This document shows positions 33,474 through 41,929 of a DNA stretch of 64,000 nt, piece by piece. Origin of the DNA: Terrimesophilobacter bigeumensis. Its GTDB lineage: Bacteria > Actinomycetota > Actinomycetes > Actinomycetales > Microbacteriaceae. A model generated the notes under the pieces. It saw only the letters and a program-made list of their open reading frames with translations. It did not search any database and was not told the origin of the DNA. The translations under genes and the position numbers were made by a program. The stretch is from the NCBI RefSeq assembly GCF_039537265.1, contig NZ_BAABAE010000004.1:128295-192294 (forward strand), written 5' to 3'. Every line of letters begins with the position of its first letter. Position 1 is the stretch's first letter.

Positions 33474-34166
33474 TCACACGAAGAGGTTCGCGCGCTCCAG
33501 GTCCTCGGCGAAGTCGATCTCGACCGCGTAGAGGTCCGAGATGTCCATCGGCTCGACGCGCAGGCCGTCCTCCTCGATCGCGAGCTCGAGGCCGCGCTCG
33601 AAGTAGTCCTGGTCGTTCACCCGGGCGAGCTGGCGCACGAGGGCCGCCTTGCCGTCGCGGGAGACGAAGTTGATGCCGACAGCCTCGCCGAGTCCGCCCG
33701 TGACCGTCTTGGAGAGTTCGCGGATGTAGCCTTCGGCATCCGTCGTGTACTTGACCTCCTCATCCGAGACCTTCGCGGTGTTGACCGAGACGAAGGACTG
33801 GTCGCGCGCAACCAGCTGCGCCGCCCGCTCGAGGGCTTCGGGATCGAAGACGACGTCACCGTTCATCCAGAGCACCCCGCCCGGCGTGGACGCCCGCAGC
33901 GCGCGAAGCAGGCTCTTGGAGGTGTTGGTCTGGTCGTATTGCTCGTTGTAGACGAAGGAGGCGTCCGGGAACGCCTCGATGACGTGCTCGAGCTTGTAGC
34001 CGACGACGATCGTGACCTTCGCGTTGTTGCCGAAGGCGTAACGGATGTTGTCGAACTGCTGCTGCATGATGGTGCGGCCGTCGCTCAGCTCGGTGAGCGG
34101 CTTCGGCAATGAGCGACCGAGACGGCTGCCCATACCGGCAGCCAGGATGACGATCTGCGTGCTCAC
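33474..34166 (-). CDS. NTP-type nucleotidyltransferase (phosphocholine cytidylyltransferase/LicC-like)
   Basis: 230 residues of the sugar-nucleotidyltransferase fold: QIVILAAGMGSRLG at the start, LPKPLTEL (the Lys-Pro substrate motif), VVGYKLEHVIEAFPDASFVYNEQYDQTNTSKSLLRAL and WMNGDVVFDPEAL. NxxYxxTN(T/N)xxSL is characteristic of LicC/phosphocholine or related cytidylyltransferases. It would make a CDP-activated precursor for the wall polymer. GTG 34166 is chosen because AAGGAG lies five nt upstream; an earlier GTG (34199) is in frame. Confidence 0.85.
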   Translation of the reverse strand: MSTQIVILAAGMGSRLGRSLPKPLTELSDGRTIMQQQFDNIRYAFGNNAKVTIVVGYKLEHVIEAFPDASFVYNEQYDQTNTSKSLLRALRASTPGGVLWMNGDVVFDPEALERAAQLVARDQSFVSVNTAKVSDEEVKYTTDAEGYIRELSKTVTGGLGEAVGINFVSRDGKAALVRQLARVNDQDYFERGLELAIEEDGLRVEPMDISDLYAVEIDFAEDLERANLFV

Positions 34167-34369
34167 AATGACTCCTTGAGTGTCTAAAAGGTGCCGCACC
34201 GTTAACCTGATGGTCGACCCGCGGCAGGGTTTCCGACACTTCGTTGTGCTCTCACAACTTTATCGGCGGCTCCGACGGTCCCAGCGGAATCCCAGAGTCT
34301 TGTTCCCAATTCGTGATGATGACTCCTCAGGGGTCTTCGGGCCTGCCTGTGATTGGTACGGTGGACTTC

Positions 34370-35278
34370 GTGCCCAACGCCGAGACGATCCTCTCAAGGT
34401 TCGACGACCTCATCGCCAAGCTGGAGGCCGACTCCGCGAAGGAGAAACGCGGGATCCAGGCGGCGCGGCGCAAAGCCCAGCAGGAACTGCGCAAACAGGA
34501 GCGGGAGACCGCCGAACGCGAGCAGGTGCTGCACGTCGAGGGGCTCGTCAAGCACTACGGCGACACTGTCGCGGTCGACGGCATCGACCTCGCCGTCGAG
34601 TCGGGCACGATCTTCGGCATCGTCGGCCCGAACGGTGCAGGTAAGACGACGACGCTCTCCATGGTTACAGGCCTGCTGCGCCCGGATGCCGGAACCGTCA
34701 CGGTGCATGGTGCCAACGTCTGGAAGGACCCGGCGGCCGCCAAGCGTCAGATGGGCGTGCTCCCGGACCGCCTGCGCCTGTTCGACCGGCTCACCGGCAA
34801 CCAGCTCCTCTATTACGCGGGCGTACTGCGCGGCCTGCCCCCGGCGACGGTGCGCGAGCGGATGGCGCAACTGTCGACCACCTTCGGCCTCGACGACGCC
34901 CTCACCCGTCTCGCCGCCGACTACTCGGCGGGCATGACCAAGAAGCTCGCCCTCGCCGCGGCGCTCATCCACTCGCCGAGGCTGCTCGTGCTCGACGAGC
35001 CCTTCGAGTCGGTGGACCCCGTGTCGGCTGCGAGCATCATCGAAGTGTTGAAGAGGTATGTGGCGGCCGGCGGGACCGTCGTGCTCTCCAGTCACAGCAT
35101 GGACCTCATCGAGCGGATGTGCGACTCGGTCGCGATCATCGTGGACGGGTCGGTGCTCGCATCCGGAACCGTCGACGAGGTGCGCGGCGACGGCTCCCTC
35201 GAGGAGAAGTTCGTCGAACTGGCCGGCGGCCGCAACGTGGTGGAGGGCCTGGAGTGGTTGCACAGTTTCTCGGACTGA
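34370..35278 (+). CDS. ABC transporter ATP-binding protein with N-terminal helical extension
   Basis: 302 residues. A charged helical, probably coiled-coil extension (ILSRFDDLIAKLEADSAKEK; about residues 1-55) precedes a full ATPase: Walker A GPNGAGKTTT, the Q-loop replaced by VLPDRLRLFD, signature YSAGMTKKL (a degenerate LSGGQ), Walker B LLVLDEPFESVD, switch SSHSMD. GTG 34370 follows TACGGT ending seven nt upstream (leaderless). It overlaps the permease gene by 25 nt. Substrate unknown. Confidence 0.88.
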   Translation: MPNAETILSRFDDLIAKLEADSAKEKRGIQAARRKAQQELRKQERETAEREQVLHVEGLVKHYGDTVAVDGIDLAVESGTIFGIVGPNGAGKTTTLSMVTGLLRPDAGTVTVHGANVWKDPAAAKRQMGVLPDRLRLFDRLTGNQLLYYAGVLRGLPPATVRERMAQLSTTFGLDDALTRLAADYSAGMTKKLALAAALIHSPRLLVLDEPFESVDPVSAASIIEVLKRYVAAGGTVVLSSHSMDLIERMCDSVAIIVDGSVLASGTVDEVRGDGSLEEKFVELAGGRNVVEGLEWLHSFSD

Positions 35279-36828
35279 AGCTGCGACTGCTCGGCAACCT
35301 GTTCCGGCGCAGTCCCTGGCAGGTCTTCGGCCTCATCGTGGGTCTGGCCTACGGGCTCGGCGCGGCCTTCACGGCAGTGGCGGGGCTCGTCGCGCTGCGC
35401 CTCGCCGAGGTCGGGCTGGCGCGCAGCATCGTGGTCGTGGTCGGCTCGGTCATCGTGCTCGGGTTCCTGCTCGTCCCCCTCGTCTTCGGGGCGGACGACA
35501 CGATCGACCCCCGCAAGTTTTCCCTGCACGGCATTCCGAACGGCCGCCTCGCGTTCGGGCTCGCTGCGGCGGCGTTCATCGGGGTGCCGGCACTCGTCAT
35601 CACCATCGTCGCGGTTGCGCAGGTCGTGACCTGGAGCCGGGGACCCGCGCCCGTGCTCTTCGCTCTCGCCTCCACCGTGCTCATCGTCGTGACCTGCATC
35701 CTCGGCTCGCGCGTGACGACGAGTATCGCCACTCTGCTGCTGGCCACTCGCCGCGCCCGTGAGGCGACCGGGCTCATCGCCCTCGTCGTGCTGAGCGCCC
35801 TCTCGCCCATCATCGCCATGATGGTCACCGTCGACTGGGAGAAGCGTGGCCTCGACGTACTCCACTCGATCGCCGAGGTCGCCGCCTGGACTCCGCTCGG
35901 CGCCGTCTGGGCCGCCCCGGCGGATGCCGCCGCCGACGACCTGGGGGCGGCATCCGCCTCGCTCGCCATCGCCTTCGGATTCGTGGTCCTGCTCGCCATC
36001 GCCTGGCGCGTGATCGTCGGCCTCATGCTCGTGACGCCGGAGCGAGCCTCGCGCATCCGGGCCTACACCGGACTCGGCTGGTTCGAGCGGGTGCCGGGCA
36101 ACCCGGCCGGAGCGATCGCGGCCCGGAGCCTCAGCTATTGGGGCCGCGACATGCGATACCGCTCGGCGCTTGTGATCGTGCCGATCGTGCCCGCTGTCAT
36201 GGTCGGGGCCCTCGCGGTCGCGGGGATCTCCCTGCACTATCTCGTGCTGCTGCCCGTGCCCGTCATGTGCTTCTTCCTGGCCTGGAGCACCGTGCACAAC
36301 GACGTGGCCTTCGACAACACGGCAGTATGGCTGCACGTCGCCTCCAACACGGCGGGCTGGGCGGATCGGCTTGGGCGGGTTGTACCGCCTCTCGCACTCG
36401 GACTCGCCGTGATCCTCGTCGGCACACCGCTGAGCGCCTGGGGCTACGGGTCGACGGATGTCGTTCCCTCGCTTCTCGGTGCCGGCCTGTGCGTACTGCT
36501 CGTCGGCCTCGGGATCTCGAGCGTCATCTCGGCAGGATTCCCGTACCCGGCCGTGCATCCTGGCGACAGCCCGTTCGCCCAGCCGCAGTCGAGTGCGAGC
36601 GGGGCGTCCTGGGTGCAGGCGCTGTCTTTCGTCGCGGTGCTCGGAGTCGCGGCGCCGACCGGGTGGCTCGCGATACTCGGACTGCAGCACGGAGGTGGCT
36701 GGCATGTGGCGGCACTCGTCGTCGGGATCGTGACCGGCATCCTGGCTCTGGTGGGTGGCATCCTTCTCGGCGGGCGGGTCTTCGAGCGGCGCGGGCCGGA
36801 GTTGCTGGCGTTCACCGCGCGGTACTGA
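35254..36828 (+). CDS. ABC-2-type transporter permease, about 12 transmembrane segments
   Basis: 524 residues, strongly hydrophobic throughout, beginning VAQFLGLKLRLLGNLFRRSPWQVFGLIVGLAYGLG, with paired loops typical of large actinobacterial ABC exporter permeases (YWGRDMRYRSALVIVPIVP). The start is GTG 35254 inside the upstream ATPase gene, with GGAGGG six nt before it. Forms a two-gene transporter with that ATPase. Cargo is unknown; there is no sign of a binding protein, so export is likely. Confidence 0.88.
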   Translation: MVAQFLGLKLRLLGNLFRRSPWQVFGLIVGLAYGLGAAFTAVAGLVALRLAEVGLARSIVVVVGSVIVLGFLLVPLVFGADDTIDPRKFSLHGIPNGRLAFGLAAAAFIGVPALVITIVAVAQVVTWSRGPAPVLFALASTVLIVVTCILGSRVTTSIATLLLATRRAREATGLIALVVLSALSPIIAMMVTVDWEKRGLDVLHSIAEVAAWTPLGAVWAAPADAAADDLGAASASLAIAFGFVVLLAIAWRVIVGLMLVTPERASRIRAYTGLGWFERVPGNPAGAIAARSLSYWGRDMRYRSALVIVPIVPAVMVGALAVAGISLHYLVLLPVPVMCFFLAWSTVHNDVAFDNTAVWLHVASNTAGWADRLGRVVPPLALGLAVILVGTPLSAWGYGSTDVVPSLLGAGLCVLLVGLGISSVISAGFPYPAVHPGDSPFAQPQSSASGASWVQALSFVAVLGVAAPTGWLAILGLQHGGGWHVAALVVGIVTGILALVGGILLGGRVFERRGPELLAFTARY

Positions 36829-36915
36829 CCACCGAGCGGTATCGGCCGCACCGTGCGGCGTCGGCCGCAACCCGGCCGCCGGGTACCGTGCCGGCCGGCG
36901 CGGTAATCTTGACGC

Positions 36916-37182
36916 ATGACCAGCGCAGACACCGACCACACCGGCGGCGGCACGGCGACCCTCGACCGGGAGCTCGAGGAGCTCCTGAACCAGGAGCAGC
37001 TCGAGGAGGGCGACCACGAGCGCTTCTCCCACTACGTTCCGAAGGACAAGATCGTCGAGTCGGCGCTCACCGGCAAGCCCGTGCGCGCGTTGTGCGGCAA
37101 GCTCTGGACCCCGGGTCGCGATCCGGAGAAGTTCCCGGTTTGCCCGACCTGCAAAGAGATCTACGAGAAGCTGAAGAAGTAG
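36916..37182 (+). CDS. DUF3039-family small protein
   Basis: 88 residues: acidic N-terminus, then HERFSHYVPKDKIVESALTGKPVRALCGKLWTPGRDPEKFPVCPTCKEIYEKLKK. The conserved His and three Cys (LCGK; VCPTC) look like a zinc-binding knuckle. The family is actinobacterial and has no known function. TAATCT six nt before ATG 36916 indicates a leaderless mRNA. Confidence 0.88.
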   Translation: MTSADTDHTGGGTATLDRELEELLNQEQLEEGDHERFSHYVPKDKIVESALTGKPVRALCGKLWTPGRDPEKFPVCPTCKEIYEKLKK

Positions 37183-37265
37183 CGGCTGGGAGCTGCCTGC
37201 CTCTCGACGTCGTCACGGGCCACTGCCCGCCACCTCCTGCACGTCGCTGGGTGCGCTGACGCTCG

Positions 37266-37323
37266 CGAACTGCGGCAAGTTCGTGGTGCGCGATGGTGAC
37301 AACCCCGAACTTGCCGCAGTTCG
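37266..37323. repeat. Perfect 18-nt inverted repeat between convergent genes
   Basis: CGAACTGCGGCAAGTTCG (37266-37283) and its exact reverse complement (37306-37323), 22-nt spacer. Each arm is itself partly palindromic (CGAACT/AGTTCG). Lies between convergent DUF3039 and pncB genes; no T-tract. Confidence 0.85.
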
Positions 37324-37375
37324 TGGGCCCGGCATCCGGCCGAGCGGTAGACGGCGCCCGGGCGTCGTCAGACGG

Positions 37376-38680
37376 CTACTCGTACACCGTCGGGATGACC
37401 GGCTCGCCGCGGGCGAGACGGAACGCGTCAACGGGCAGTTCCGCGACGGCGACCGCGCGGTGTTCGCGGGCGAGAGCGGTCCCCGCGGCCCCGAGGTAGC
37501 GAGGGTCGGCGATCCCGTCGGTCACGAGCGGGACGAGCAGCGGCCGGCCGGCATCCGCCCGCGCGGAGGGGGCATCTGGGTCGTCCTCGACGTGCAGGAC
37601 CTCGGATGTCGCGACGCCGCCCCTGAGGCTGCGCACCGGGAACTTCCTCCCGCCGACCGACAGCTTCGCCGCCGACTTCTTCGCGACCGAAACCCAGTCA
37701 CCGTCGTCGCCGACGCGCGCCACCAGCTTGTAGACCATGCCGGCGGTCGGCGCCCCGGAACCGGTGACGACGGAGGTGCCGACCCCGTAGGAGTCGACCG
37801 GCGCGACCTGGAGTGCCGCGATCGCGTACTCGTCGAGGTCGCTCGTGACGGTGATCTTCGTACTCTTCGCCCCGAGCGCGTCGAGCTGCTTGCGCACGGC
37901 GGATGCCTGGCCGGGCAGGTCCCCGCTGTCGATGCGCACCGCCCCGAGCGAGGGGCCGGCCACGCGCACGGCCAGGTCGACTGCGGCGGTCACGTCGTAG
38001 GTGTCGACGAGCAGTGTCGTGCCAGGCCCGAGCGCCGCCACCTGGGCGCGGAAGGCGTCCTCCTCCGAGTCGTGCAGGAGAGTGAAGGAATGCGCTGCGG
38101 TGCCCATGGTCGGGATGCCCCAGGTGCGCCCGGCCTCGAGGTTGCTCGTGGAGCTGAAACCGGCGACGAAGGCGGCGCGGGCGGCGGCCACGGCGCCGCG
38201 TTCGGTGGCCCTGCGGGAGCCCATCTCGGCGAGTGGGCGGCCATCCGCGGCGGTCACCATGCGGCTGGCGGCGCTCGCCACGGCCGAGTCGTAGTTGAGG
38301 ATGCTCAAGGACAGCGTTTCGAGCACGACCGCTTCGGCGAAGGTGCCTTCGACGACGAGGATGGGGGAGCCGGGGAAGTAGACCTCGCCCTCGCGATAGC
38401 CCCAGACGTTCCCTTTGAAGCGGTAGTCGGCGAGCCAATCGAGGGTTGCGGCGTCGACGACCTCGTTCTCGCGCAGCCAGGCGAGCTCCGCATCCCCGAA
38501 TCGGAACTCGGAGAGTTGCTCGAGCAGACGTCCGGTGCCGGCCACGATGCCGTAGCGACGGCCGTTCGGCAGGTGGCGGGCGAAGACCTCGAAGATCGAG
38601 CGGCGATCCGCGGTCCCGGACTTCCTGGCCGCATCGACCATGGTGAGCTCGTAGCGGTCGGTGAGGAGTGCGCTGGTCAC
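37376..38680 (-). CDS. pncB: Nicotinate phosphoribosyltransferase
   Basis: 434 residues. NAD salvage enzyme joining nicotinate and PRPP with ATP hydrolysis. Diagnostic segments: LLTDRYELTMVDAA at the N-terminus, RRSIFEVFARHLPNGRRYGIVAG, GTAAHSFTLLHDSEEDAF (His of the phosphorylation site), LLVDTYDV, and IDSGDLPGQASAVRKQLD. Single gene, divergent from murI with a short shared promoter gap. Confidence 0.94.
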   Translation of the reverse strand: MTSALLTDRYELTMVDAARKSGTADRRSIFEVFARHLPNGRRYGIVAGTGRLLEQLSEFRFGDAELAWLRENEVVDAATLDWLADYRFKGNVWGYREGEVYFPGSPILVVEGTFAEAVVLETLSLSILNYDSAVASAASRMVTAADGRPLAEMGSRRATERGAVAAARAAFVAGFSSTSNLEAGRTWGIPTMGTAAHSFTLLHDSEEDAFRAQVAALGPGTTLLVDTYDVTAAVDLAVRVAGPSLGAVRIDSGDLPGQASAVRKQLDALGAKSTKITVTSDLDEYAIAALQVAPVDSYGVGTSVVTGSGAPTAGMVYKLVARVGDDGDWVSVAKKSAAKLSVGGRKFPVRSLRGGVATSEVLHVEDDPDAPSARADAGRPLLVPLVTDGIADPRYLGAAGTALAREHRAVAVAELPVDAFRLARGEPVIPTVYE

Positions 38681-38716
38681 AGGATGAGCCTATCCCTCGC
38701 GCTAAACTCGACTCTC

Positions 38717-39562
38717 GTGACCGACGCACCGATTGGCATCTTCGACTCCGGCGTCGGTGGGCTCACGGTGGCCAGGGCGATCATCGACCAGCTCCCGAAC
38801 GAGTCGATCGTCTACGTCGGCGACACCGCGCATTCCCCTTATGGCCCGAAGCCCATCGCCGAGGTGCGCGAATACGCCCTCGCCGTCATGGATGACCTGG
38901 TCGCCCAGGGCGTCAAGCTCCTGGTGATCGCCTGCAACACCGCGTCGGCCGCGATGCTGCGGGACGCGCGCGAGCGGTTCACCGACGGCTACGGCATCCC
39001 GGTGGTCGAGGTCATCCAGCCGGCGGTGCGCGCTGCGGTGCGCCAGACCCGCAACAACCGGGTCGGCGTGATCGGTACCGAGGGAACGATCAAGTCGAAG
39101 GCGTACGAGGATGCCTTCGCCGCAGCATCCGACCTCGAGCTGTTCACCCGGGCCTGCCCGCGTTTCGTCGAGTTGGTCGAGGCGGGGGTGACGTCGAGCC
39201 CCGAGCTGTTCCGCGTCGCCGAGGACTACCTCGCCCCACTCAAGGCGGCCAGGATCGACACGCTCGTGCTCGGCTGCACCCACTACCCGCTCATGTCGGC
39301 CGCCATCCAGTTCGTCATGGGTCGCGAGGTCACGCTCGTGTCGAGTGCCGAGGAGACCGCCTACGACGTGTTCCGCACTCTCGTCAAGCATGAGCTGCTG
39401 AGGGATGCGGCGTCGCCGCCCGAGTACCGCTTCGAGGCGACCGGCGACAGCAAGACGGAGTTCATGACCCTGGCGAGGAGGTTCCTCGGCCCGGAGGTGT
39501 CCGCCGTGCAACTGGTCGAGACGGGGACGCCGGCAACAGCAACAACAGAGGAGACCGCCTGA
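38717..39562 (+). CDS. murI: Glutamate racemase
   Basis: 281 residues, supplies D-glutamate for peptidoglycan. Catalytic cysteines are in ACNTASAAM and LGCTHYPLM; the N-terminal GIFDSGVGGLTVA binds substrate. GTG 38717 gives the normal length; TAAACT ends eight nt upstream, so the mRNA is leaderless. A longer frame upstream is only the antisense of pncB. First gene of murI-rph-rdgB; 1 nt separates it from rph. Confidence 0.95.
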   Translation: MTDAPIGIFDSGVGGLTVARAIIDQLPNESIVYVGDTAHSPYGPKPIAEVREYALAVMDDLVAQGVKLLVIACNTASAAMLRDARERFTDGYGIPVVEVIQPAVRAAVRQTRNNRVGVIGTEGTIKSKAYEDAFAAASDLELFTRACPRFVELVEAGVTSSPELFRVAEDYLAPLKAARIDTLVLGCTHYPLMSAAIQFVMGREVTLVSSAEETAYDVFRTLVKHELLRDAASPPEYRFEATGDSKTEFMTLARRFLGPEVSAVQLVETGTPATATTEETA

Positions 39563-39563
39563 C

Positions 39564-40331
39564 ATGCCAGATGTCGACCGTACCGCCGCCACCATCGGAT
39601 CCAGAGCAGACGGCCGCATCGCGGACGAGCTGCGCCCCGTCACGATCGAGCGCGGCTGGAGCGAGCAGGCCGAGGGCAGTGCCCTCATCTCGTTCGGGCG
39701 CACGAAGGTGCTGTGCACGGCATCCTTCACGAACGGCGTCCCGCGCTGGATGACCGGCAAGGGCAAGGGCTGGGTCACGGCCGAGTATTCGATGCTGCCG
39801 CGTTCGACGAACGAGCGCATGGACCGCGAGTCGGTCAAGGGCCGCATCGGAGGGCGCACCCACGAGATCTCGCGGCTCATCGGACGCTCACTGCGCGCCG
39901 TCGTCGACATGAAGGCGCTCGGCGAGAACACGATCGTGATCGACTGCGACGTGCTGCAGGCGGATGGCGGAACGCGCACGGCCGCGATCACCGGTGCCTA
40001 TGTCGCGCTCGCCGATGCGCTCGAGTGGGGCCGCAGGAAGCAGTTCATCGGTAAGAACGCGAAGCCGCTCTTCGACAGCGTCGCGGCGGTGAGCGTCGGC
40101 ATCATCGACGGCACGCCCATGCTCGACCTGGCCTACACCGAGGATGTCCGGGCCGAGACGGACATGAACGTCGTCGTCACGGGCCGTGGCCTCTTCGTCG
40201 AGGTTCAGGGCACCGCGGAGGGCACGCCCTTCGATCGTGGGGAGCTCGACGCGCTGCTCGATCTCGCGGTGGGCGGCGCGGCCACCCTCACCGGGCTGCA
40301 GGCTTCCGCACTTGCCGCGGGGCAGGCATGA
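39564..40331 (+). CDS. rph: Ribonuclease PH
   Basis: 255 residues. Phosphorolytic 3'-5' exoribonuclease that trims tRNA precursors. Family blocks: RPVTIERGWSEQAEGSALISFGRTKVLCTASF, WVTAEYSMLPRSTNERMDRESVKGRIGGRTHEISRLIGRSLRAVVD, and VIDCDVLQADGGTRTAAITGAYVAL, all intact. Overlaps rdgB by ATGA (40328-40331). Confidence 0.96.
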   Translation: MPDVDRTAATIGSRADGRIADELRPVTIERGWSEQAEGSALISFGRTKVLCTASFTNGVPRWMTGKGKGWVTAEYSMLPRSTNERMDRESVKGRIGGRTHEISRLIGRSLRAVVDMKALGENTIVIDCDVLQADGGTRTAAITGAYVALADALEWGRRKQFIGKNAKPLFDSVAAVSVGIIDGTPMLDLAYTEDVRAETDMNVVVTGRGLFVEVQGTAEGTPFDRGELDALLDLAVGGAATLTGLQASALAAGQA

Positions 40332-40933
40332 CGGCTGATCCCGTGAAACTCGTCCTCGCCACCCACAACTCCCACAAGGTCGAGGAGCTTCGTCGCATCC
40401 TCGGGCCGTTGCTCAAGGGGATCGACCTCGTCGGCTATGACGGTCCCGAACCGGTCGAGGACGGCGAGACGTTCGAGGAGAACGCGCTCATCAAGGCACG
40501 CGCCGCCTTCACCCACACCGGCCTACCGACGATTGCCGACGACTCGGGGATCTGCCTCGCCGCGCTCGGCGGTGCCCCCGGCATCCATTCGGCGCGCTAT
40601 GCCGGTACCCGCGTCGACGCCGACAACGTCGCCCACCTGCTGGCCGAGCTCACCCGTGCGGGAGCGGATGCGCCCGCCGACCGCCGCGCCGAGTTCTGCT
40701 GCGCGGCCGCTTTCGTCACTGAAGGCTTCGAGCACGTCGAGCTCGGCGTCTGGACGGGGACGGTCCTGAGCGAGCCGACCGGCGCGAACGGTTTCGGCTA
40801 CGACCCGGTGTTCCAGCCGGACGGCTACGACGTTGCCTCGGCCGAGTTGACCGCAGACGAGAAGAACGCGATCAGTCACCGCAGTCGCGCGTTCACGCAA
40901 TTGCTGCCGATCGTCAGGGCGCACGTCAGCTGA
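40328..40933 (+). CDS. rdgB: Non-canonical purine NTP pyrophosphatase (RdgB/HAM1)
   Basis: 201 residues. Removes ITP, dITP and XTP from the nucleotide pool. Motifs LVLATHNSHKVEELRRIL at the N-terminus, ENALIKARAAFTHTGLPTIADDSGICLAALGGAPGIHSARYAG in the active site and GANGFGYDPVFQPDG near the C-terminus. murI-rph-rdgB is a common actinobacterial arrangement. Confidence 0.95.
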   Translation: MTADPVKLVLATHNSHKVEELRRILGPLLKGIDLVGYDGPEPVEDGETFEENALIKARAAFTHTGLPTIADDSGICLAALGGAPGIHSARYAGTRVDADNVAHLLAELTRAGADAPADRRAEFCCAAAFVTEGFEHVELGVWTGTVLSEPTGANGFGYDPVFQPDGYDVASAELTADEKNAISHRSRAFTQLLPIVRAHVS

Positions 40934-41000
40934 GATCGACTATCATTCCCGACTGGCCAAAATGCCTGCGGGGCGCTCTCGAGCACCGTACCGTGGAGGT

Positions 41001-41906
41001 GTGAGCCACCACCACCATTCGAGCGCGAACCGCACGCGCCTGACGATCGTGCTCGGCATCGTCGGTGCGGTGCTCGTCATCGAGGTGGTCGGCGCGATCT
41101 TCACCGGTTCGCTCGCCCTGTTCGCGGATGCCGGCCACATGTTCTCCGACACGATCGGTCTCGCCGTGGCGCTCACCGCGACGGTCATCGCGGCCAGGCC
41201 CGCGACCGAACGGGCCACCTTCGGCTTCCAGCGCGCAGAAGTGTTCGGCGCTCTCGTCAACGGCGGGATCCTGCTCGCGGTTGCGATCGCCGTCGGCTAC
41301 CAGGCGGTCACGCGTCTCGTCTATCCCGGCGATGTCGAGATCCAGAGCCTGCCCATGCTCCTCGTGGCGGCGCTCGGCCTCGCCGCCAACGTGGCCGCGG
41401 CGCTCATCCTGCGCCCGCAGGCCGGCTCATCGATCAATATGCGCGGCGCCTACCTCGAGGTGCTCGGCGACCTGCTCGGCTCGGTCGCCGCGATCGTGGC
41501 AGCCGTCGTCATTCTCACGACCGGCTTCATGCCGGCGGATGCGATCGCCTCGCTCGCGATCGCCCTCATGATCGCGCCGCGCGCCGTGTTCTTGCTGCGG
41601 GATGCGGTGCGGGTGCTGAGCGAGTCGGTGCCGGTGGACACGAGCGTGGCGGAGATTCGGGAGCATCTGCTGCAGACCCCGGGGGTCGTGGAGGTGCACG
41701 ACGTCCACGTGTGGGCGATCACGTCCGGGCATCCGGTGTTCTCCGCACATGTCGTCGTCGCCGATGAGGTGTTCGCCGACCAGGACACCGGTCGGCTGCT
41801 CGACGAGCTCTCCGCCTGCCTTGCCGACCATTTCGATGTCGCCCATTCGACGTTCCAGCTCGAGCCGGAGGAGCACGCGCAGCACGAGGAGCGTTTCCAC
41901 AGCTGA
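41001..41906 (+). CDS. Cation diffusion facilitator (CzcD/ZitB-like)
   Basis: 302 residues, six transmembrane helices and a cytoplasmic C-terminal domain. The N-terminal His cluster (SHHHHSS) and LFADAGHMFSDTIGLAVAL (the HxxxD metal site) point to Zn(II) or a similar divalent ion; metal/H+ antiport outwards is the family role. GTG 41001: the purine run GGAGGT is too close to serve as a ribosome site, while TACCGT six nt upstream fits a leaderless start. Upstream of mntH on the same strand. Confidence 0.92.
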   Translation: MSHHHHSSANRTRLTIVLGIVGAVLVIEVVGAIFTGSLALFADAGHMFSDTIGLAVALTATVIAARPATERATFGFQRAEVFGALVNGGILLAVAIAVGYQAVTRLVYPGDVEIQSLPMLLVAALGLAANVAAALILRPQAGSSINMRGAYLEVLGDLLGSVAAIVAAVVILTTGFMPADAIASLAIALMIAPRAVFLLRDAVRVLSESVPVDTSVAEIREHLLQTPGVVEVHDVHVWAITSGHPVFSAHVVVADEVFADQDTGRLLDELSACLADHFDVAHSTFQLEPEEHAQHEERFHS

Positions 41907-41929
41907 GCCGGGCGCAGTAGGATTTCGGT

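Noticed and set aside
37283..38716. Very long N-terminal extension of murI
   Set aside because: It is antisense to pncB and unlike any racemase; GTG 38717 with its -10 box gives the normal protein.
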